The notes under the pieces are model-generated. The model was given only the letters and a program-made list of their open reading frames with translations. It was not told where the DNA came from and searched no databases. DNA of 64,000 nt, taken from NCBI GenBank assembly GCA_033558025.1, contig JAUCEF010000016.1:3906001-3970000 (forward strand), given 5' to 3'. The position numbers were made by a program, and so were the translations under genes. The stretch is from Phytophthora sp. 'mugwort' (Eukaryota > Oomycota > Peronosporomycetes > Peronosporales > Peronosporaceae). How positions within the stretch are numbered: position 1 is the stretch's first letter; the number at the start of each line of letters is the position of its first letter. This document shows positions 10,793 through 21,042 of this stretch, piece after piece.

Positions 10793-11113
10793 ACACCGAC
10801 GGCTCGTTCCACACGGAGATGACGGCCTGCATTGTCGATCGAGAAGCTTTCTTGACATCAGCGTTTAAGGGCACTCGTACTTGACTATCGAGCTATACCC
10901 TACAGATTGTCTCGGCAAGTCGTACAACACGAGGTCATTTCTCTGATGGGAACTGCCATCCGTATGCGCTTAGTCACTTCAAAGTCATGCAGGCTAACGG
11001 CACGACATCTGTGCTAAGCGCCGAGTTTGGCTGTGAAGCTACCGACTGGTACAAGGAATGGTCCGTAAACTCTATTAAACAACTAAACACGGAAGCCTGC
11101 GTCACCGATGGTT
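10793..11113 (+). pseudogene. Duplicated internal fragment of the eight-cysteine surface protein gene (parent at 18557-19342)
   Basis: About 320 bases are nearly identical to the minus-strand gene at 18557-19342, covering roughly its residues 68-177. The copy is in the opposite orientation and about 7.5 kb away. It lacks the signal peptide and the Ser/Thr-rich tail. Relative to the parent it has a 3-base loss near 10823, a 1-base loss near 10871 that brings in a stop, and a 2-base loss near 10945 that returns to the original frame. It is therefore a non-coding remnant. Similarity stops abruptly at about 11113, where an unrelated minus-strand transposase-like scrap begins. Confidence 0.85.
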
Positions 11114-11304
11114 CCCACCGCTCCGCGTGCTGCACGCTCCATAACCTCGCGATTGCGTTTAGCAACGGATGTCGACGTTCGTTGCCAGTGGTTGTCTCTT
11201 GGTACTGCTCGAAGTATGCGGAAAAGGCGTCCCACCTTTCATGCTACTCGGCGCTGACAGGGGGCGACGCCCAGGCGTCGGGCGGGTCTTGACGCTCAGG
11301 CTCG
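11114..11304 (-). pseudogene. N-terminal scrap of a transposase-like protein
   Basis: The minus strand from 11304 reads MSDNEPERQDPPDAW, continues to an in-frame TAG, then RWDAFSAYFEQYQETTTGN. The W..F..Y...Y...T pattern resembles the N-terminal domain of oomycete MULE/FAR1-type proteins. It ends exactly where the duplicated fragment at 10793-11113 begins. The identification is tentative. Confidence 0.35.
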
Positions 11305-11590
11305 TTGTCGCTCATGGCTACAGCAAAGTTGAGACTTGTTAGACAACTACCGTTTCGTGTAGTAGGATCCTTTACGCACTTGCCCACTCTCTTCCCCTTC
11401 CTGACGCAGCTCACGCACTAAGTTACTGGCAGGGAAGATTTTCGATGGAAGCTGAGACCACGCCAGAATGGAAGGGGGACACTTTTCAGAATTTCATTTT
11501 CGAGAATCCACCGGTATTATTTTTTATGATGCAACTACAGTCGTCGTTCGTATAGATAGGATCTTACTTAGAATATTTTAAATGTCGATA

Positions 11591-13483
11591 ACTTAAACGA
11601 CCACTTTAGTGCGCGGTTTTGGGACATTTCGGAGTTTGGCCAGTAATTAAAACCAGAGCCAGCAATTGATTTTCGCAATAGATAACTCTGTAAAGGAGAA
11701 AAATGATGTTTCAGGAGCAACTTTTTTACGCTAAGCGCACAAGTGAATTCAAAATTACGGGTGAAAATATGGAGTTAGAAAAAGCAGTCTAAAAAGGTGA
11801 GGACCACTTTAGTGCACGGCATGACAAATCTACGATAGGCCCCCAAGCATCATCTCCTTCGTCACCAGCCTACCGGACACATCGACCGTCTTGCGTTCTT
11901 TGGACCTCTCTGCTTTGGTGCAGGGGGGCAGCACTAGCACCTCGCTGCGGACCTCGGCTTGAACTGCGTCCTTTCGCTGCAGCCAATCGGCCGTACCGAG
12001 TTCACCCTTGGCCCCGCTGCTCACAAACACGTCGAGTCGCATCAGCAACTGGACAAGCGACACAGGAAACAACCCCGTATCAGCAAAACCGTTGACCGCG
12101 TTCTGGAGGCAGTCGATGATGGCCGTTTAGTATGCGTAGCAGGCGATAGCGATAGCGTCTCGCTTCGGCAGGATCGCATCCGCAGTCTCAAATAACCGGT
12201 TCTGCAGCCGCTCACGGACAATTGCCTTGAACGGCTTGAACACGGCCAAGTCCAGTGGCTGGAACAAGTGGGTCGCATTCGGCGGCAGAGCGACCAACAA
12301 TATCCCCAGGTCCACGTAAGCGTAACCGATTCTATTATAACATACCCCGCCAAAACCGATACACATTGCATCTCACAAATACAGAAATTACAATACCGAT
12401 ATAAAACACCGTAGGCGGGGAGTATCGTACATGCACGTACCGATATTTATGTGCGATGAACTGTTATCCAGCACCAAGACAGCAGGAACTGAGCATTCTG
12501 GCTACCAACCGCTCGTGAAAGAATTTCACCCACAATTTGAAGAGAGCCGCATGCTGAAGCCCATCGGCGCACCAGATACAGTAGCGTCCTCGATCGATAG
12601 AACGGCCAGCTTTTCACGGTACACGCGAAAACCGGGGACAATGACGAGCGGAGGCGCCGTCGTGCCAGCCGCAATCACCGCCGCTACCTCCGTCATGTGG
12701 AAGCTCGGCATGGTCTCCGACTCCATACGTTCGTCGAGCCCTTTACCGCGAGCACCCGACGTGACGAGGCTTCGGGCATAAATGAGGTCTCGTCCATGTT
12801 GTACACACGCGAGGCATCAAGCCCCTGCTCGATCATGAGCTTCACCATCGTGTAGAACAACGAATGAACCGATGACTGCTTCACACTGCTGCACACGCGG
12901 GCAATGGGCTGAGCCATACGGGCAGCCAGCACAGGATGACGCCCCAAGAATCGCGAGTACCACCCGGACGTAAGAGGCTCGAACGGTTTGCCGCGTGTGG
13001 GGAGTGCGCTCAGCCTCTCATAGATCTGGTTGGCGGACTTGACGATAGCACCACGGCCGACGGGGAGACCAACACGCTGCATACCGGCCATCCACTCCAC
13101 CAAGTCGGCTTCGATATCGTGTGGGATGACCGGTTTTGTGCCACGGCGGTTGCCATCGAGGGGTTTCCCCTCGCATGCGTCCTTGGCCTTCTGAAGAGGG
13201 TATGTAACGGGATGGGCGATGTGTGTGCAACCGTGGCAAACTTCTCGCCGTCGTCAACTCTCAGAAGAGCAGCCTTCAGGTCTTCCTTCGTATACTTCCC
13301 CCGCTTGTCAGTCATTCCTCTATAAATGGATTTCAGTCGTTGAGATGTAATAAAGCACGCACTAAAGTGGTTGAATCGAGCCGACGAATGAGATTATGTA
13401 AAATATAATTTCGTGACAGTTACTGGTTGTTAATGGTCACCGTGCAAACAAGCGGTACCGCGCACTAAAGTGGTCGTTTAAGT
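11591..13483 (-). mobile_element. pogo/Tigger-type DNA transposon with TIRs and TA target sites
   Basis: The ends are inverted copies of about 26 bases beginning ACTTAAACGACCACTTTAG, at 11591-11616 and 13458-13483. Both ends are flanked by TA (11589-11590 and 13484-13485), the usual target site of this superfamily. A second, inward inverted pair with the same core (ACCACTTTAGTGC) lies near 11803 and 13352. The inside encodes a decayed DDE transposase on the minus strand. The length of 1,893 bp suits a once-autonomous element. Confidence 0.85.
11830..13315 (-). pseudogene. Decayed pogo/Tigger-like (CENP-B HTH, DDE) transposase
   Basis: The minus strand begins MTDKRGKYTKEDLKAALLRV, a helix-turn-helix start, and changes frame several times. 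Recognisable blocks are the second DNA-binding segment (SGWYSRFLGRHPVL), the first catalytic aspartate (VYNMDETSF), a mid-domain block (APPLVIVPG) and the conserved LPPNATHLFQPLDLAVFKPF block. It ends at TMMLGGLS-type residues near 11830. At least three frameshifts mean it cannot make a full enzyme. Order and spacing fit a CENP-B-like transposase of roughly 450-500 residues. Confidence 0.8.
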
Positions 13484-14170
13484 TAACGATACATTTAATG
13501 CTAATTCGTTACATATGAGCACGCATTACTCTGTGTTATACACTACTAGTGCCTTTCTCAGAGCCAGTCTAATAGATAGAAAGAAGACAACTGTAAGTGA
13601 TACACAGAACCGTTATGCGGACCGTCTAGTCAATTAATGTCATCAGTGAATGCGTTATCGTTTGCATTTACAATCTGAATTTACATGCATATCGTACAAT
13701 TCATGTACATGTAATGTAGTCCCAGCATTCTGATCACAGTGCTTTGCATCCGGAGCGGGTATTGATTCTTCCACACCAAATCAAAGAGCTAATTCGAGAT
13801 GGGGTCAATACATTAGCTCTATGCATATACATCAGCTCAAGGCGGAGATGCTGAGACGAAGGAACCAACGTAATGGGCTGACTGGCCGATCGGCATAATG
13901 CTTCTGTGTATAACACGTTGTAGGTTGGTCACGGCTTCATTCTGTCGGAGTGAGTGTAGCGTACTATGTTGTTTCAACAATAACTGCTGTTTTATCATCA
14001 TGGTTACCCAAGTAAAGTAAGTCAGAGAAATCCAAACTGGAATACGATCCACTACCGTAGCCCTCACCGTTAAGAACCGGATCTCGTACGCACCGGCAAC
14101 CGGTCTTCATTTTCCGATATTCGACCACACCAAGTCATAGCCGGCATGCCCCAGAACACCTGCCATCACG
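13484..14170. other. AT-rich stretch with no gene seen
   Basis: Between the pogo-type element and the NLP pseudogene there are only short random open frames. It may hold the old promoter of the NLP gene in its last 100 bases. Confidence 0.4.
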
Positions 14171-15423
14171 ATGCAAATCCTTTCCTTCCTATCCGCCTTC
14201 GCTGCTTATGGCTTCGGCAGGGTCGACTACGACACCGTGCAACCGTTTCCACAGCCCCGACCCGTCTCGGTTTCCCAAAAGGCTGCTGTTAAGTACAAAC
14301 CGAGTCTGCTCGTCGAGCGTGGATGTATGCCTTATGCTGCTGTGAGTGCCGCCGGAAACATGAGCGGAGGGTTGGCCTTCACTGCATCTGATGAAGTGTG
14401 TTCCGGGTCGCCACTGGGCTCACAAGTAGAGAATGTAAACCGTTGAGCCAATTTGGTTTGATCCGACTCAGAACCGGTTCGAACTGGTCAAGCAAACAAC
14501 CGGATCAACGGGATTTGATCCGGTTTAATCCGGTTGACATAGAATTTCATTCAGTAAAAATCTATCAATCATGTATCAATGTTACTCTGCGATTTTCGTT
14601 TGATCTGATCAGCGTTATACGAGGATATCGACCAGCAGACGTTTCCCTGAGGCAAGATGGGCTTGGCTGCTACGCGGGAGCCGAGAACATCCCGCCGTGG
14701 GGAGGGGGAAAGACTGCTCCAGGCCGTTTCAAGCCTCACGCTCAATCTCCGATTTTGTCGCTTCATCGTAAGACCCACCGAGCTCACGGCTCTTTCCTAG
14801 ACAGATCTTCGCGCGTCACAGCAAGTCATCCACCAGCGGACCAAGATATCCTTACCCAACTATGGTCATTGGCGTGGGGGCACCGTCGTCGTCGTCTCCG
14901 AAGTTTTCACTATCACAGTGTGCCACTATCAGTCGTCTCAGCGACAGTCACACCTGTGCTCGACACCGTCGTCACGCCCTCCTCGTCACGGTCGTTTCCA
15001 TTGACTCGGTGGTCTGTTGGCGCACACTCACGGTACCACGCGACACATGGGCCATTATGTACGCTTGGTACTTTCCGAAGGACAGTAACGGCGAGTCAGG
15101 TGTGGTTCACGACTGGGTCAACGCAATCATTTGGCTCGATAACCCAGCGTTGGAAATTTCGACTGTTCTCGTCATCTCGGCATCTACCTTTGGCAAGGGC
15201 TACAATGTGTCGAATACCCCGGAATTCGCGAATGTCGAGTCCCAAATTCATTTACCACACCGAGCATTTAAACGGTGGGTACCATACTATTGATGTGACT
15301 AATAAGGCAGGTGGTGAGTTCCAAGATCTCATTCATTGGTCGCAACTGACGCGTAAGGCACGCGGTGCGCTGGAAATGATGGACTATTCGGACACTCCGG
15401 TCCCGTTTACCGACGAAAACTGA
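14171..15423 (+). pseudogene. Broken necrosis- and ethylene-inducing-like (NLP/NPP1) gene
   Basis: Intact NLPs are secreted proteins of plant pathogens that damage host plasma membranes. Here 14171-14430 encodes a signal-peptide-like start and the first NPP1 segment (YKPSLLVERGCMPY, AAGNMSGGL). The frame then runs into roughly 0.59 kb of unrelated sequence. NPP1 similarity resumes near 15020 (WAIMYAWYFPKD, WLDNPA, VISASTFGKGYN), shifts frame near 15250 and ends in a recognisable C-terminus (ARGALEMM...VPF) at TGA 15421-15423. The central histidine-rich heptapeptide that the family needs is altered: the region reads ESGVVHDWVN. Insertion, frameshift and motif loss together make it non-functional. 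No restored product is proposed. Confidence 0.85.
14431..15018 (+). mobile_element. Unidentified insertion splitting the NLP gene
   Basis: This block separates two NPP1-like halves that are continuous in intact family members. Its first part (14455-14545) repeats short AACCGG and GGTTTGATCCGG-like units. The second part (14870-15010) is GTC/CGT-rich. No transposase and no clear terminal repeats were found. It may be a composite of several small insertions rather than one element. Edges are approximate. Confidence 0.45.
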
Positions 15424-15483
15424 GCAGAATTTAGGCAGGGGTTGGATTCGTAACGACGATCTCTAAATCATCCAGAGGATAAC

Positions 15484-17335
15484 GGGGAACCGTTAATTCC
15501 ACTAGACAAAAAACGTTATTCCCACTAGACAGTATCATGGGACTGGTATATCAGTTGGGTGCAGCAGCCCAAAGATTCCTGAGCTACGTCGCACCACCAA
15601 CTCCGTTAAGAGCTGGCGTTAGCGCACGCGCTTCGACTCGTCCGTTACTTCTGGAGCGCATATCTAGCCAGTCTGGACATACCAGAGGGGAAGTTAGTAC
15701 ATGATCATGCCTATCTGACAGAACTAGTACACTGTTTGTATATATTTCCTTTGCCATGACGAGAATAGGAGTGTTCTAATGCCCCGTCATGTCCTAAAGC
15801 TATGGTGGCTGACGACTGCATCGAGGTCTTCGACGGATCGGCTTTGTGAATGATGAAGAGTTGTATCTAGTCTTGCTGCTTCTTCTGCATAGATCTCTAC
15901 CAAGCTACTAGCTTGCAAGGGCACCTCGGGGACCGTCGCCATGGATTGTTCGAATGCCGACAAGGTTCTTCTTGTTCCTGACGCCCCGCTTCCTTTCTTG
16001 TGAGACGTTTTTTTCTTGGAGTTTCATTCACCATGAATCGGGGGGAGTAATGAATTCCAGGGCCTGATCGATATTGTCGATGATTAGCTCCTTTGGCGTC
16101 TACTGTTTCGTCCTTGCTGCTAACGAACACGGCTGCAGAACCCCACTCTCTTGTACCGACAGTATGCGGTCTCTAACGCTCGTTAATGCAGCCACAGGAA
16201 CGTCTCGTAGTGCTGCCGCAAATATTTCGCGTCGTGTGGAAGCTGATATTTTCCCCTTTACGAGATGGAACGAGCAAATGCTACGAAGCTGCCGCTAAGG
16301 AGGAGGGTCTTGCTCCGAGATAAATTTCCAAGTGTTATGAAGCGGTTCTTCAGTGCCCAGAGTCAACGGATACCTCTCAGCTTCGGGATCGATTGCGAGG
16401 ACCAACACGTGTTCCTTCAAAACGCCCATTAAGATTGATAGGATATCAAGTCACCAGCTTTCAATGTGTTGCCACCCAAAACTCTGATGCACGCCGCGAC
16501 GGAAGGGAGGAGTTGGGCTTTCATCTCTAGCCAATGAGAAATTACCGGAGCGAGGGTGAAGTGCCAAGGCTGGAAGTGGGCACGTCGAAGCGCACCGGAA
16601 AACAAAACTGTAATGCGCCTTGTTTGCGGGATGCTTGCCGCCTCCATTTTTAGAGATTGTCTACCTACCTTTAAATATATGACGTCGAAGTGTTGCTTGT
16701 ACGTATAATGGCCGACTCGAATGGTAGTCGGAATGACGAGCTGAAGCGCGTGCGCTAACGCCAGCTCTTTGACGGAGTTAGTGACGCGACGTAGGACGAG
16801 GATATATCCACCGGACGAGATAAGATTACTCGATTTGCCGTTTTGTCTCAACGTAATCAGTCGAGGACGGGTGGGAGCTCTCAAATCCACAAAAATGGAG
16901 GAGTCGACAGGAATTGTATTGCCTTGCCTCACCCCTAAGACCCGTCCCTGTAGGGCTCAACTCTATAGGGCCGAGCAAGACGTGACCATGCTTGATCCTG
17001 TGTTTAAGCCCGTGTGCTCCGCACACGGATCTTAAACCGCAGGCGTTGTTCGGCTTGCCAAGCGCGTGGGATTTTCGCCCCGCCCCCCCTGAATGGCCTA
17101 ACCCTAGCGATTGGATAAAAGGACAAACTACCAATTTGGCACCGGATAAGCTACCTTTTACTGTAATACCGGACAAACTGGATTCCCTACATTTTGGTAC
17201 CGATATCCGGTGGATATATCCATACCGCGCAACGTAGCTCAGGAATCTCTGGGCTGCTACACCAAACAGATGTACCAGTCCCACGGTACTGTCTAGTGGG
17301 AATAACGTTTTTGACTAGTGGGATTAACAGTTCCC
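15484..17335. mobile_element. MULE-like non-autonomous element with long TIRs
   Basis: Imperfect inverted ends start GGGGAACCGTTAATTCC on the left and, read from the right, GGGAACTGTTAATCCC. They continue for over 100 bases (15484-15595 against 17335-17225). The match then resumes for another 55 bases (15596-15650 against 16795-16740), because a small element is nested in the right arm. The element is flanked by an 8-base direct repeat AGGATAAC at 15476-15483 and 17336-17343. Long TIRs and an 8-9 bp target duplication are typical of Mutator-like elements. No transposase domain was recognised inside; a minus-strand frame of 167 codons at 16429-16932 is of unknown meaning. Confidence 0.75.
16795..17228. 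mobile_element. Small element (434 bp) nested in the right TIR of the MULE-like element
   Basis: It is bounded by inverted repeats with the core GGATATATCCACCGG (left) and CCGGTGGATATATCC (right). Near-identical 9-base direct repeats flank it, GCGACGTAG at 16786-16794 and GCAACGTAG at 17229-17237. Removing it restores continuity of the outer element's right arm with its left arm, which is strong evidence for insertion. Its middle is shared with 53580-53790. Confidence 0.75.
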
Positions 17336-17343
17336 AGGATAAC

Positions 17344-18556
17344 CCGAGAACTTTTCACTTGTAGACAAGGAAAAGACCAGTACCTCACATCCTGTTTTAC
17401 GTCAATGCTTTGGCTTCGAAACGAAAACGTTTTTGTAGACTGGAAGGTTGTAGCTCTTAATCTCAAATACTTAGTACAACTATTGTCCAGTTCTTCGTTT
17501 TCAGTTTGAGGTATGGAACCCTGCGATGAAATTGAACAACACGAAAGAGCCCCACTAGTCAACCGCCAGGTTGAGAGTTTTGGAGCGGGAACAGCATTTT
17601 TACTCGATCGGTATCCAACCACTCGGAGCAGAGGCTTCGCACAAGCAGACGCGGGCGGGTGTCAACCCCAACGACGATATCTCGAGTGCGACTAACACAG
17701 CGAAATATCGGCGAAGTTGTCGCCGCCCAGATAATTGATAGCCCAACGTTGCGTCATGCAATTTGCATGTTCTGTTAGTGACAAAAAAAAACCAATATTA
17801 TTTGCCGTGGGAGGTAGTTGTGTAGCAGCAGAACGCCTATGGTGCACCTGATGATTTGTCATCGTCCGTTGATCTCACATACTTATACAACGCCTAGTAT
17901 TAGTATCGACCAAGTCGCAGATACTGCCCACGTAGATGGATGGACAAAATCGCAATGGGTGATGCAATACCCGAGGTCTAAGTACACTTTCTTATCTGTC
18001 CTGGTCTGACGTTAGGAAGTTTTGGTGAAGATGCCGCGATTGCTATTAGCACAGGCACTGTGCTTTTTCTCAGTCAACATGACAATGTAATGTACTCTGC
18101 TGTGGCATTTCCCTCGGCAAGGACCACGTAGTCTTGCGCCGCACTTCTGCACGCTTTGTCTTTTTTCGTTGTACTCGGAACAGCAGCACATACCTCCACT
18201 AGGCATGCCGCAGTTGCAGATTGTATTTGGACCTGATGGCTCCAATCCATCCAGCTTCAGCTGTAAATGGCACCCCTCCAGGGCACCGAGTCTTCGTCGA
18301 CGATATTGTAATCTTCCGGTGCATCCAGGGTATCTCCGTCACAGTCTCCTTGCTGCTTAAAGTAGAGGTCGTGCAGAGAAAACCAAAAACGATAGAATGA
18401 ACCAGTTGATAAATTCAAGGAGGATAGCCATCCACTACTCAATGAAAAGCACCAGCATTTATCGCCACAAAGGGGACTATATCCGATCGATAAGCGTGTT
18501 CTAAATAGTGGTGTAGCTCGTGACAGAGGCCGACAACTGCACCTAGAAGAATTCTC
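17344..18556. other. Intergenic stretch
   Basis: No gene or element was recognised. All open frames are under 80 codons and without familiar motifs. Confidence 0.4.
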
Positions 18557-19342
18557 CTATTCTCCGATAGCTAAAAGCGCAATTTTCCCCGATATGGCCA
18601 CTCCAAGTATCAAGACCACAGTTGAAGCCGCGGAAATTGGAGTTGACGACTGGGATGACGTAAGGTTTGATGAATTTGCTGTTGGAGTTGTCGATGTTGG
18701 CGTCGGTGACGCGATGGAACTTGTCGGAGCTGCTACTGTTGCTGCAGGTGTGTCAGTCGAACCATCCGCAGCAGTTGCGCCTTCGACAAAATAGGCCTTC
18801 CAGGTCTTGGTGCCATCGGTGACGCAGGCTTCCGTGTTTAGTTGTTCAAGAGAGTTTACGGACCATTCCTTGTACCAGTCGGTAGCTTCACAGCCAGACT
18901 CGGCGCTTAGCACAGATGTCGTGCCGTTAGCCTGCATGACCTTGAAGTGACTAAGCGCATACGGATGACAGTTCCCATCAGCGAGAAATGACCTCGTGTT
19001 GTACGACTTGCCGAGACAATCTGTAGGGTACAGCTCGATAGTCAAGTATGGAGCTCCCTTAAACGCTGATGTCAAGAAAGCTTCTCGATCGACAATGCAG
19101 GCCGTCATCTCCGTGTCGTGGAACGAGCCGTCGGTGTCGTTGTGTATCGCGCAAACTGACGTGTCCGTGCAGATATCATTGTCGATTCTCGCGTAAACAA
19201 TGTTGGAGCACTCTAAATCGTCACTGTACGTCGACAAGAATAGCGTACGCTCGGTAATGCGGGCGCACGAAAGGCTGGCATGGAACCCCGCGGATAAAAT
19301 GTTCAAGAAGACCTTGAAGAGCTGCAGGCGGACTGCCTTCAT
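18557..19342 (-). CDS. Secreted eight-cysteine surface protein with Ser/Thr-rich stalk and C-terminal hydrophobic segment
   Basis: A 261-residue protein. Residues 1-26 (FKVFLNILSAGFHASLSCA) look like a signal peptide. The central part (about 40-188) has eight cysteines at 45, 58, 64, 82, 109, 125, 151 and 173. Residues 190-240 are a Ser/Thr/Pro-rich stalk likely to be O-glycosylated. A hydrophobic stretch near 240-258 could be a membrane helix or GPI signal. The cysteine-rich part resembles, from memory, the ectodomains found before some oomycete TKL kinases, but no kinase follows here. A broken copy of residues 68-177 lies at 10793-11113. The function is unknown; a cell-surface role is inferred. 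The start ATG at 19342 directly precedes the signal-peptide-like segment. Confidence 0.7.
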   Translation of the reverse strand: MKAVRLQLFKVFLNILSAGFHASLSCARITERTLFLSTYSDDLECSNIVYARIDNDICTDTSVCAIHNDTDGSFHDTEMTACIVDREAFLTSAFKGAPYLTIELYPTDCLGKSYNTRSFLADGNCHPYALSHFKVMQANGTTSVLSAESGCEATDWYKEWSVNSLEQLNTEACVTDGTKTWKAYFVEGATAADGSTDTPAATVAAPTSSIASPTPTSTTPTANSSNLTSSQSSTPISAASTVVLILGVAISGKIALLAIGE

Positions 19343-19357
19343 GCTTATCTAACTGAC

Positions 19358-19376
19358 AGAACAGCTGAAGTGAATC
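19358..19376 (-). promoter_or_regulatory. Possible initiator of the surface protein gene
   Basis: On the minus strand, 20-35 bases before the start, the sequence reads GATTCACTTCAGCTGTTCTG. It loosely resembles an oomycete initiator (YCAYTYY) and flanking region. Confidence 0.3.
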
Positions 19377-19523
19377 AGTCCCGATAACAAAACGAGAAGT
19401 GCGGCTCAACCTGTTAGTGGCAATGTTTATTGTTGTCATAAAGCTTTCACGCTCTTGCTTTTTAAATAAAGGAAGCAATGACGTTAACATGAGACTGAGC
19501 AAAACCTTATCTACTGTAGTCGC

Positions 19524-19638
19524 CTCCGTCTCTATGTTCGGTAGCCGAGACCATGAAGTTCATGGTCTTCATGGTCTCGGCTACCAAACATGAAGTTCAT
19601 GGTCTTCGTGGCCTCGGCTACCAAACATAGAGACGGAG
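19524..19638. repeat. Long inverted repeat containing a 37-bp tandem unit
   Basis: The left arm starts CTCCGTCTCTATGTTCGG (19524 on) and pairs with the right arm ending at 19638 over more than 30 bases with few mismatches. Inside, a 37-base unit starting CATGAAGTTCATGG occurs twice (19552 and 19589). The whole could fold into a large hairpin or cruciform. Confidence 0.85.
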
Positions 19639-20274
19639 ACATGATGAAGCGTTTCAAATCCCACTACACAGTTGCAGTAAAGCGCTATGCACATAATTTA
19701 TGTAAATGAGGACTCAATATATTTGCACCACGGTGGCCGTACTTGAATTTCGACACAACTGGGGGTTATGTGTTGACAGCGATGTATTATGTTTAAATCA
19801 AGTGCTTAAAAGCACTTGATTTTACTGTGCGGATGCCAGGTACACCACCACTTTTTTAGTTGACACCTTTTTAGCATCAAATGTTGCTTTCGTTCCCTCA
19901 TGAGACTGCAGGACCTGCAATGCAGGCGTGAGTGATACAAATCGGGGGACATGACGTTATTGTACTGTCAATGTGGCGCCGAGCTACTTCAGAAAAAAGA
20001 AGTACTCCTAAAACTGGCGCACGTGCTTTCTCCACAATATCCTTACGAAATAAACTTTGAACACGCAAACCTGCTTCTCTGTATATGTTACTAGCGCTTC
20101 AATTTGGGAAGTCCACCATTTCTCGGAACCATATAAAACATCGAGCTACACGCTGGTTGCGATAGCATACATGCTTGACCTACAACTCGAAAAGTACCAA
20201 GCCAGCACCATCTGCACAGAAACAATCAAAATACATGTTGATAGAGCACTCAACCATCTCCATCCTATTCGAAG

Positions 20275-21042
20275 CTAGCAAACCAGCAGCCGTCCATCGC
20301 TAAGGAGTACCCCAAGCGCATCCCTCCGTCCTCGCACAGGCTGTAGATACCTCACAACGTCCGTGTGTCCATTCGCACTAGCCCACAGAATAGCTAGCTG
20401 CGTGAATCCTTCCTCTCTAGCTTCTTTGCAGAACTGCACCACTCTCAAATGTCCGTTTTGAGCCGCTCTATCGATAGCAGCGACAGTAGCGCCTTCCGTC
20501 CGATACCGATGCAGGAACTCCACAACCTGTAAATGTCCTTGTGCCGCAGCGAGATCCATGGCTGCAGTGGTACAACCCTCCGCCCGATGGAAGTGAAGGA
20601 ACTTGACGACATCGAGATGTCCCTTGGCAGCGGCCGCGTCCATCGCGTAGCTTGTACAACCCTCGGATCGATGGAAGTGCAGGTACTGGACCACGTCCAG
20701 ATGGCCGTTTGCCGCCGCCATATTCATAGCAAAACTGGAGCACGAGACGATGCCGCTCTCGTGTAGAACGCGCACAACGGCCATGAATCCGTTCTGCGCC
20801 GCATCGTTGAGTGCTCGGTAGCTCAAGTGGACGGGGCTAGATCGACGCAGGTGCAACAAGAGCTGTACAACCTCCAGGTGGCCGGCAGCGGATGCCGAGT
20901 CCAGATCCCAGACGAACGATGCCACAAGAGCGACGAGATCGCCGGAGAGACCGCGCACACGCAGGTTTACCTCCATTCGCGACTTCTGCCTTGCACAGTA
21001 TCTTTTCAGAGTGACGCGGCAGAGCAAGGAGCCTCGTCGCAT
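20275..21042 (-). CDS. Ankyrin-repeat protein
   Basis: A 255-residue frame. After a basic N-terminus and the segment LVALVASFVWDLDSA, it carries about seven ankyrin-type units, for example AAANGHLDVVQYLH, AAAKGHLDVVKFLH and AAAQGHLQVVEFLH. Units are about 35 residues and end in the C-terminal part (GHTDVVRYLQPVRG). This matches a large oomycete family of intracellular ankyrin proteins that bind protein partners; the partner is unknown. No signal peptide or membrane segment is seen. Family members often have a longer N-terminus, so the true start may lie upstream in another frame or exon. Confidence 0.7.
   Translation of the reverse strand: MRRGSLLCRVTLKRYCARQKSRMEVNLRVRGLSGDLVALVASFVWDLDSASAAGHLEVVQLLLHLRRSSPVHLSYRALNDAAQNGFMAVVRVLHESGIVSCSSFAMNMAAANGHLDVVQYLHFHRSEGCTSYAMDAAAAKGHLDVVKFLHFHRAEGCTTAAMDLAAAQGHLQVVEFLHRYRTEGATVAAIDRAAQNGHLRVVQFCKEAREEGFTQLAILWASANGHTDVVRYLQPVRGRRDALGVLLSDGRLLVC

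Noticed and set aside
14398..15423. A continuous 341-codon frame as an intact gene
   Set aside because: It joins random sequence of the inserted block with only the last part of the NLP in the matching frame; other NLP parts lie in different frames.
16826..17284. Minus-strand frame of 152 codons across the nested elements
   Set aside because: It crosses the TIR boundary of two different elements, so it cannot be an old gene; its similarity to a frame at 53.6 kb is explained by the shared repeat DNA.
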